NCBI GenBank assembly: GCA_050250575.1
Contig: JBFWOJ010000003.1
Span: forward strand, 1-64,000
Length of the DNA: 64,000 nucleotides
Reading direction: 5' to 3'
DNA from: SHVO01 sp050250575
GTDB taxonomy: Bacteria; Pseudomonadota; Alphaproteobacteria; Rhodospirillales; Rhodospirillaceae
Within the stretch, counting starts at the first letter, position 1; every line of letters starts with the position of its first letter. The notes under the pieces were generated by a model. The model searched no databases. It worked only from the letters and a program-made list of their open reading frames with translations, and had not been told where the DNA came from. Below are positions 58,103 through 64,000 of this stretch, piece by piece. The position numbers and the translations under genes were made by a program.

Positions 58103-59713
58103 ATGACAGATCAGATGTTGAAGAACCTTGCCGGGCTGAAGCGCACCGCCGCCGCAAGTCCGCGGTCGGCTGAAGCGCATTACGCGCTGGCGAAAGCGTT
58201 GCGTACAGCACAGCGGTATGAAGAAGCACTGACCGCGGCACAGCGCGCCGTGCAACTGAAACCGCAATATGCCGAAGCGCTTGTGCTGATCGCTCAGCTT
58301 TACAGGCGCAAGCCCGACCTGGATCGCGCCCTCACCTTTCTCCAGAACGCGGTAAGCGCCGATGCCCGGTATGCGCCTGCGTACAGCGAATTCGGAGCCA
58401 TCTGCCTCGATCTGAATCGCGCAGAAGACGCCGCCAACCACTTCCGCGAAGCCTTGTGGCTCGACGCTTCATTGGCCGAAGCTCACGTGGGGCTCGGCAA
58501 CGCGTTGCGGCTCTCCGGTCGGATGAAAGAAGCGATCGAAAGTCTTCTCTGCGCGGAGCGAACTAATCCTAAGTCGGCTTCAGCCCAAATCGTATTGGGG
58601 ATGATCGCCGACGCCGAAGGGCGATTGGATGAGGCGATAAGGCGTTTTGACTTGGCCGCGAGTTCCGCGCCTGCGTCAGCGGCGCGCTACAACCGCGCGC
58701 TTGCACTCCTGCGCCACGGCCGGTTCGCCGAAGGCTGGTCCGCTTATGAAGACAGGTGGTCATCGCCCGTTTTCAAAGTGGTTCGTCGACATCAGCAGAT
58801 CCCGCGGTGGCGGGGAGAAGAGATCGCCGACAAACAGTTGCTCGTATGGGGCGAACAGGGCGTCGGTGACGAGATCATTTTCTCCACGATGATCCCGGAT
58901 TTGATTGAGCGGAAAGCCAGGGTGATACTGGAGTGCGAGCCGCGGCTTGTTCCGCTTTTCCAGCGTACGTGGCCGGAGGTCGAAATCGCGGCTGAGCGAA
59001 AGCTTGAGTCTCAATGGGTTACGGTAGGGGCCCCCAAGAAAAAACCAGAACCTCGCGACGGTTCGCGTCCGGCCTGGCTGAAGGGGATCCAGTTCCAAAT
59101 CGCCAGCGGCAGCCTGGGAGAATTCTTTCGACCGGATTTCTCGTCCTTCCCGCGGCGGGGCCCGCTATTAAAACCCGATCTCGACCGCTCCGCGCGCTTG
59201 CGCCGCGATCTCCTGGCGGTCGGCCCAAGAAATGCGCGATTGACCGTTGGTATTTCGTGGCTGAGCAACACTCCGATGGCGGCCGCGCAGAAAAGCACCA
59301 CGCTCGAAGCCTGGATGCCGATCCTGAAAGAGAAGAATATCCGTTTCGTCGACCTTCAGTACGGAGACACCGCTGCGGAGCGGGCGGAACTGGAGCGGCG
59401 TACGGGCATCGGCATCGCCCATCCCAAAGACGTGGATCTGACCGACGACCTGGACGGCGTGGCCGCACTTATCGCCGCATGCGATCTCGTCATCTCCGTC
59501 AGTAATACCACGGTGCACCTTGCCGGCGCGGTGGGAGCGCCTGTTTGGGGGTTGATGCCGCCGCCGACCGTACAGCCGTGGTATTGGTTCACGAACCGCG
59601 AGGACTCCCCTTGGTACGAGTCCGCACGGCTCTTTCGCCCGAAGACGGGCGAAACATGGAGCGACGTCATCAAGCGCGCCGCAACGGAACTGCGCGCGTA
59701 CGCGAAGCGCTGA
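58103..59713 (+). CDS. TPR-glycosyltransferase (GT9-like) protein
   Basis: A 536-residue cytoplasmic protein. The first ~210 residues are TPR repeats (AHYALAKALRTAQRYEEALTAAQRA and several more). The C-terminal half (about 250-530) is GT-B/heptosyltransferase-like: LLVWGEQGVGDEIIFSTMIPDL, and the final block CDLVISVSNTTVHLAGAVGAPVWGLMPPP is the donor-site pattern. The combination recalls TPR-linked glycosyltransferases that modify proteins or surface glycans. Right next to the pilus locus, so pilin glycosylation is a testable idea. Confidence 0.82.
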   Translation: MTDQMLKNLAGLKRTAAASPRSAEAHYALAKALRTAQRYEEALTAAQRAVQLKPQYAEALVLIAQLYRRKPDLDRALTFLQNAVSADARYAPAYSEFGAICLDLNRAEDAANHFREALWLDASLAEAHVGLGNALRLSGRMKEAIESLLCAERTNPKSASAQIVLGMIADAEGRLDEAIRRFDLAASSAPASAARYNRALALLRHGRFAEGWSAYEDRWSSPVFKVVRRHQQIPRWRGEEIADKQLLVWGEQGVGDEIIFSTMIPDLIERKARVILECEPRLVPLFQRTWPEVEIAAERKLESQWVTVGAPKKKPEPRDGSRPAWLKGIQFQIASGSLGEFFRPDFSSFPRRGPLLKPDLDRSARLRRDLLAVGPRNARLTVGISWLSNTPMAAAQKSTTLEAWMPILKEKNIRFVDLQYGDTAAERAELERRTGIGIAHPKDVDLTDDLDGVAALIAACDLVISVSNTTVHLAGAVGAPVWGLMPPPTVQPWYWFTNREDSPWYESARLFRPKTGETWSDVIKRAATELRAYAKR

Positions 59714-59718
59714 ATACG

Positions 59719-60150
59719 CTACTTCACCGTGATCGTGATCTTCTCCGACACGACCGGCGGGGCGTGCGGGCGGTGGTCCTTGTCGGCGAGGACAAGCTGG
59801 AGCGTGTGCCTGCCGGGCGCGAGCTTGAGCTCGGTCTCGGTCTGACCTTTGCCGAAGTGGATGACCTGCGGATCGTCGATCGGCAGATAGGTGGTCAGGG
59901 GCGGCGCGTCCTTGTCGACAACCAGGTGATGGTGGCCCGTGCCTTCCATTTCGATGCCGGCGGGCGCGACGCCCATGCCCTTGAGTCCGAACTGGACGCG
60001 AACCGGTCCGGTGACCGTGTCACCGTTCTTCGGGGCGATGATGTAAACCTGCGCGCCGGGGGCCGACGGCGTCGCAGGCGCGTCACCGGCATGGACGGTC
60101 GCGGAAAGTACGGCGGCGGATAGGGCGGCGACGAGCGCAAGGCGGATCAT
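59719..60150 (-). CDS. DUF4399-family exported protein
   Basis: A 143-residue periplasmic protein with a Sec signal (AALSAAVLSATVHA). The DUF4399 domain has YIIAPKNGDTVTGPVRVQFGLKGMGVAPAG, GHHHLVVD, HFGKGQTETELKLAPGRHTLQLVLADKDH. A short histidine cluster (GTGHHHL) suggests metal binding. ATG at 60150 with AAGGAA upstream. Its role is unknown. Confidence 0.85.
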   Translation of the reverse strand: MIRLALVAALSAAVLSATVHAGDAPATPSAPGAQVYIIAPKNGDTVTGPVRVQFGLKGMGVAPAGIEMEGTGHHHLVVDKDAPPLTTYLPIDDPQVIHFGKGQTETELKLAPGRHTLQLVLADKDHRPHAPPVVSEKITITVK

Positions 60151-60191
60151 CTTCGAATTCCTTTCGATAAGCTTGCGGTGATCGTAGAAAG

Positions 60192-61154
60192 TCAGCGCCC
60201 GTCTGGCAACGTGGTCCGCACGATGAACCGTCCCTCGCCCGGCCGACGATTGTAACGCGCATCGCCCACGGTCACGGTGAGGACGCCGCCCTCGCGCGTC
60301 ACTTCGGCGAACGGAAGCCGCGACCAATAGAGAAAGTCCGCCAGGCGCCGATCCTCGGCCGCGGCCCGCGCAATGGCGGGGTCGTCCATATGCGTCGGCA
60401 CCAGTTCCGGATCGATGGCAAGACGCGGTCCCGGCGCCCAGCCGAAGGCGGCGAAGCCATAGCGGCCGCCGAGATCGAAGATCACGTCGCGCCGGAAAGG
60501 ATCGAGCGGCACCGGGCTGGCCACCACCGTCACAGGCGTGCCCATCCCGGCGGCTTCCACCGCGCGCGCGGCGAAACGTTCGACCCAGAGACCGGCAAGA
60601 CCCATGCCGCTCGCGTAGGTGACGACCATCGCCACCGCGACGATCGCCGGACGCGGATGCGCGACACCCGTTCGCCGCTCGCGCCGCCGCGACAGCCAGA
60701 TGCCCAGGCCGAATGCGCTCCACATCCACAGGTCGATGATGAACAACGCATCGCCGTAGAACCACCGCTCGGAGAACGGCATCAGGCACCTGATGCCGTA
60801 GGTGTTGAGGAAGTCCATCAACGGATGCGAAATGGTCCCGATGTACGCGAGGCCAAGCAGCCCGCCGAAATGGACAGGCGCACGCGCGGCCGGGCGCGTT
60901 CCGCGGCGGGCCTGCCAACGGTCGAACGCATGCATGGCAAGCGCAAGCAGAACGGGCAGGACCGCCAGCGCGAGAGGTCCATGAGTCCAGCCGCGGCGGA
61001 AATAGAGGCTGCCGCGGTCGAGAAACATCGTCACCGCGTCGATGTCGGGCAGATTGGCGGCGATCATCAGTGTCGCCATGCCGAGACCCGTCGTCTTGCG
61101 AAGTCCGGCCTGACCGAGCGCGGCTCCGGCGAGTGTGTGGGCGAGATTATCCAT
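60192..61154 (-). CDS. DUF457/YdjM-like membrane-bound metal-dependent hydrolase
   Basis: A 320-residue membrane protein. The family pattern is DNLAHTLAGAALGQAGL, NLPDIDAV, GWTHGPLALAVLP and SHPLMDFLNTYGIR, with histidines and aspartates for a metal. Five or more helices. YdjM members are LexA-regulated in E. coli, but no LexA box is visible here. Substrate unknown. Confidence 0.85.
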   Translation of the reverse strand: MDNLAHTLAGAALGQAGLRKTTGLGMATLMIAANLPDIDAVTMFLDRGSLYFRRGWTHGPLALAVLPVLLALAMHAFDRWQARRGTRPAARAPVHFGGLLGLAYIGTISHPLMDFLNTYGIRCLMPFSERWFYGDALFIIDLWMWSAFGLGIWLSRRRERRTGVAHPRPAIVAVAMVVTYASGMGLAGLWVERFAARAVEAAGMGTPVTVVASPVPLDPFRRDVIFDLGGRYGFAAFGWAPGPRLAIDPELVPTHMDDPAIARAAAEDRRLADFLYWSRLPFAEVTREGGVLTVTVGDARYNRRPGEGRFIVRTTLPDGR

Positions 61155-61223
61155 CGGAGAGAATTTCGAGGACGATACGGGCCGTCTCTATACCCGGCTC
61201 CGCCGGCTTTTGTATACTCGCGC

Positions 61224-61994
61224 ATGACTGAGATCGAACAAGCGGCTGCCGCCCGCAAGGTCAGCCGCGCGCGGCTGGCGATCCTTCTGGCGATTCCCGC
61301 GCTTGCCGTTGCCCTCGTCGCGGCCGGCGTCACGGATCAGCTCAGTCTCGACCGTTTGAACGCGCATCGCGCGACGCTGAACGCATTCGTGGCCGAGCGC
61401 CGCGCGCTCGCGGCCCTCATATATGTCGGCGTCTATTTCGCCGGTGTTGCCCTCAGCATCCCCGGCTGGGGTCTGCTCACGGTCTTTGGCGGATTCCTTT
61501 TCGGTCCGTTGCTCGGCACGGCGCTGGTCGTGGTCGCCGCCACCGCCGGCGGAACCGTGGTTTTCCTCGCCGGCCGTTACGCCCTCGGCGACTTCTTGCG
61601 CGCCCGTGCCGCGCCCGCGATCCGTAAATTGGAAGCGGGCTTTCAGGAAAACGAGTTCAGCTATCTCCTGGCCCTGCGCCTCACTCCGGTTCTGCCCTTT
61701 TTCGTCACAACGTTCGCGCTGTCGTTCCTCAACATCCGGCTGCGCAACTTCCTGCCGGCTACAGTATTGGGCTTGATCCCGATCACCCTCGTTTACGCGA
61801 CATTGGGCGCGGGCCTCCATGATGCCCTGGAGACCGGCGCCGAAGATCCCCTGGCGGCGGCGCGGGAGCCGCTGGTGATGGCAGGGCTCGCCGGCCTCGC
61901 GCTGCTTGCCCTGCTTCCGGTCGCGCTCAAGCGCTGGCGGTCGCGACGGGCCGCGCGACAAAGAGGGTATGCGGATACGGGCTCCAGTGGCTGA
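61224..61994 (+). CDS. TVP38/TMEM64 (VTT-domain) membrane protein
   Basis: A 256-residue membrane protein of the VTT superfamily. Landmarks are SIPGWGLLTVFGGFLFGPLLGTALVVVAATAGGTVVFLAGRYALG and NEFSYLLALRLTPVLPFFVTTFALSFLNI. Related proteins move phospholipids across the membrane. The last residues (RSRRAARQRGYADTGSSG) are basic and extend 68 bp over the convergent methyltransferase gene. Confidence 0.88.
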   Translation: MTEIEQAAAARKVSRARLAILLAIPALAVALVAAGVTDQLSLDRLNAHRATLNAFVAERRALAALIYVGVYFAGVALSIPGWGLLTVFGGFLFGPLLGTALVVVAATAGGTVVFLAGRYALGDFLRARAAPAIRKLEAGFQENEFSYLLALRLTPVLPFFVTTFALSFLNIRLRNFLPATVLGLIPITLVYATLGAGLHDALETGAEDPLAAAREPLVMAGLAGLALLALLPVALKRWRSRRAARQRGYADTGSSG

Positions 61995-62592
61995 GGTGCC
62001 GGACCTCGACGTCGAAGCCGGTCTCGCGCAGGAGCGCCGCATTTTCGGCGCAGGATCGGAAGTAGAGTTTGCCGGTCCCGAGCGTCAGGCCGACCCCGGT
62101 CATGAGACGTTCCTGAGCCCGCGCGACGCGATACTTCCAGGCGGGATGCGTGTCGTTGGTTTTCAAGACCAGCGTTCCACCGGGCGCGAGCAAGCCGCAG
62201 CAGGCCGCAAGCAGGCTTTTCTTCTGCGCATCGGGAAGAAGATAGAGCACGTCGAGCACGGTGATGGCGGCGAAGCGCTCGCCTTCCAGCGATTCCACGA
62301 CGCCTTCCCGAAATTCGACATTGGCGAAGGATTTGCCGGCCCGCACCGCGACGGAAATTTTCGCCGGCGACGGGTCGATCCCGACAATCTTGCGCGAAGG
62401 ATCAGCCGCGGCCAGCGCCAGACTGAACAGTCCGTGCCCGCAGCCGACGTCCAGCAACCTTCCTTCAGCCGGTACGCGGGCCGCTATAGCGCCGAGAGGC
62501 GCCAGCATGCGCCGCGCAAGAACGAAGAGCTTCGTGCCCAGCGCTTCACCGGCATAGAGACGCCGCGCGGCGGCGAAGTCGGCGGCGCTCAT
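61927..62592 (-). CDS. Class I SAM-dependent methyltransferase
   Basis: A 221-residue methyltransferase. Motif I is RLLDVGCGHGLFSLALA; VGIDPSPAKIS, AAITVLDVLYLLPD and GGTLVLKTND follow. The C-terminus SPYPHTLFVARP is typical of small-molecule methyltransferases. Start ATG at 62592 overlaps the GT39 stop (ATGA). Substrate unknown; envelope lipid or glycan is suggested only by neighbours. Confidence 0.85.
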   Translation of the reverse strand: MSAADFAAARRLYAGEALGTKLFVLARRMLAPLGAIAARVPAEGRLLDVGCGHGLFSLALAAADPSRKIVGIDPSPAKISVAVRAGKSFANVEFREGVVESLEGERFAAITVLDVLYLLPDAQKKSLLAACCGLLAPGGTLVLKTNDTHPAWKYRVARAQERLMTGVGLTLGTGKLYFRSCAENAALLRETGFDVEVRHLSHWSPYPHTLFVARPVATASA

Positions 62593-64000
62593 GGGAATCC
62601 TTTCCTCAGGTCGAGGACGTAACTGAGCACCGCGCCGTCCCGCGTCACTTCCACGACCGCCGGTCCCTCGGGGCGCAGGCGGCAGCGCGGATTGGTGAGG
62701 TCACCGCCGAGGAAGAAGTCCGCCTGCGTGCGGTCGTCGGTTATGCCGACTGTGTCCGGAAGAAAGTAACTCGCCGATGTATTCGCGCCGCAGACGAACA
62801 GCCGCGGGCGTTGCGGCATGGCGCGGCCGGCGGCTCGCTCCTCGTCAAGGTACTGAGCGAGGCCGCGGGCCGCCTCGCCGTAGCTCACGCCCCAATAATC
62901 GAGCTCGAAGCGGCCGTAGGCGCCGCGCAGCCCGCCTGTCAATGCATTGAAGGATAGATATTGGTACGGATGAACGCGCGCCATCCGCCATGCCTCGTGC
63001 GCAAACGCGACGATCAGGAGAACGGCGAATATACGGCCGAGAGTCCGCCGGCGCCGCTCCAGAAAGCCCCATGCGCGGTCAAGACCGACGGCGGCGAGAA
63101 TCACGAGTTGCGGGACCACGAACAGAAAATGCCGCACGCCGTTGTAGGTGTTGGGCCGCCACAGCGCGAAAGCGGCCAGCGGCACGATCACGGTCGAGAC
63201 CACATATAGATATTGGAAGGTCCGCGGTTCATTCAGGGCGCTCCTTCCCCAGGCGCGCGCTTGCGCGGCGGCGGAGACCGCAAGCATGGCCGCGCCGGCA
63301 AGAACAGCCTCAGGCAGTTTCACCGCCAGGAGAACCAGGAGGTAACTGCGCGGGAGGTCGCCGGCGGTGACGAGCTCGCCCGCCCAGAGCATCGCAGGGT
63401 TCCAGAATTGATTGGCGGAGTCTCTGAAGGCCGCGAGGATGTTCAGCGGGTTCTGCACCGACCACGGCCAGGTGATCGCCATGACGATGGCTGCCAGCGG
63501 CATCGCCGCCGCGAACGGACGAATCAACTCCCACGCGCGGCGACCGCGCTCGGGCCATGGACCGCGCGCGCCGATCTCAATCGCGACCTTCAGCGCAACG
63601 ACCGCGCCGATTTGCGCAATGAAGGCAAAGGCAATGATGCGTGTGCCCAGGGCGAGGCCCAGACTTACGCCAAGACCGGCCACCGTGCGCCATGCCACCG
63701 GCCGTTCGCCGAGCGCGCGGCAGGTGAAGTAGGCGACCCACACCCCGAGCCAGGCGAGCGGAGCGTCTTTTGGATTGATGAAGCTATGTCCGTAAAGCAT
63801 CGGCGTCGCGATCAGGCATACAACGGCGAGAAAGGCGGCGCGCTCGCCGGCCAGCAGATTCGCCAGGCGCCAGGCGCCGAACAGGCCGAGGAGAAAAAAC
63901 AGGCCGCCGACGAGATGCCGCGTTTCGTATTCGCCGAACGGGAAGATGTGTTCGGCGAGCGCGGCCAGAAGATCGAAGAAACCGCCGTACTGATAAAGGT
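62589..64000 (-). CDS. GT39-type membrane glycosyltransferase, 5'-truncated by the window
   Basis: At least 470 residues are visible; the start lies beyond the right edge and the reading frame is open to base 64000. Upstream of the internal methionine at 63800 the frame continues with LYQYGGFFDLLAALAE and ETRHLVGGLFFLLGLFGAWR. GHSFINPKDAPLA is the dolichyl-phosphate-mannose-type GT39 motif. At least nine transmembrane helices are visible and the C-terminus is a soluble periplasmic region. Probably transfers a sugar from a polyprenyl phosphate to an envelope glycan or protein. Overlaps the methyltransferase start by four bases. Confidence 0.82.
   Translation of the reverse strand, partial: LYQYGGFFDLLAALAEHIFPFGEYETRHLVGGLFFLLGLFGAWRLANLLAGERAAFLAVVCLIATPMLYGHSFINPKDAPLAWLGVWVAYFTCRALGERPVAWRTVAGLGVSLGLALGTRIIAFAFIAQIGAVVALKVAIEIGARGPWPERGRRAWELIRPFAAAMPLAAIVMAITWPWSVQNPLNILAAFRDSANQFWNPAMLWAGELVTAGDLPRSYLLVLLAVKLPEAVLAGAAMLAVSAAAQARAWGRSALNEPRTFQYLYVVSTVIVPLAAFALWRPNTYNGVRHFLFVVPQLVILAAVGLDRAWGFLERRRRTLGRIFAVLLIVAFAHEAWRMARVHPYQYLSFNALTGGLRGAYGRFELDYWGVSYGEAARGLAQYLDEERAAGRAMPQRPRLFVCGANTSASYFLPDTVGITDDRTQADFFLGGDLTNPRCRLRPEGPAVVEVTRDGAVLSYVLDLRKGFP

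Noticed and set aside
1..64000. tRNA or rRNA genes, insertion sequences, prophage
   Set aside because: No T-arm/anticodon-like patterns, transposase motifs or phage structural genes were seen on either strand.

Overview
The window is GC-rich, gene-dense bacterial chromosome, most likely from an alphaproteobacterium. Supporting signs are the thrC / M16 peptidase pair, the metX-metW pair beside hisC and tyrC, a DUF2125 protein, adrenodoxin-type ferredoxin and a HiPIP. Genus is not decidable from sequence alone. No rRNA, tRNA, prophage, insertion sequence or CRISPR array was found. The last gene runs off the right edge.

Layout. 1-3.0 kb: a triple hairpin repeat, an M16 peptidase and thrC, separated by a perfect 7 x 16 bp tandem array that contains the thrC stop codon. 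3.1-8.5 kb (minus strand): an Mla-type lipid ABC transporter (auxiliary lipoprotein, MlaD, MlaF, MlaE, STAS protein) headed by a GAF-PP2C-HATPase protein, which looks like a partner-switching module tied to a lipid transporter. 8.6-12.1 kb: glycosyltransferase, LpxL-like acyltransferase, ferredoxin, Nudix hydrolase, GST. 12.2-16.5 kb: a small exported protein, a 31-bp tandem repeat block and a complete Pot-type polyamine importer. 16.6-22.1 kb: a shortened alpha/beta hydrolase, an EEP-family nuclease-like protein, a winged-helix gene with two DUF5985-like membrane proteins, a histone H1-like protein, YqaA, YgiD and DUF72. 22.2-26.6 kb: MarR-EmrA-EmrB drug efflux and an AI-2E-type exporter. 26.7-31.5 kb: HiPIP, UDP-sugar dehydrogenase and small membrane proteins. 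31.5-37.9 kb: DUF2125, GST, tyrC-hisC and, divergently, metX-metW.

38.1-57.4 kb is an almost complete MSHA-like type IV pilus locus. On the plus strand are a minor pilin, a transglycosylase-TPR protein, PilT and PilU. On the minus strand, converging on them, runs a long operon: MshN-, MshM- and PilD-like proteins, the MshL secretin, an ABC permease, a lipoprotein-sized unknown, the major pilin, a second prepilin, PilB/MshE, PilC/MshG, a PilM-PilN fusion, PilO, PilP and an ABC ATPase. The permease and ATPase of one ABC transporter lie at two separated places in this operon, which recalls PilH/PilI of Myxococcus. A TPR-glycosyltransferase follows directly and could modify the pilus.

59.7-64 kb: DUF4399, a DUF457-type membrane hydrolase, a TVP38/VTT protein, a methyltransferase and a partial GT39-type glycosyltransferase.
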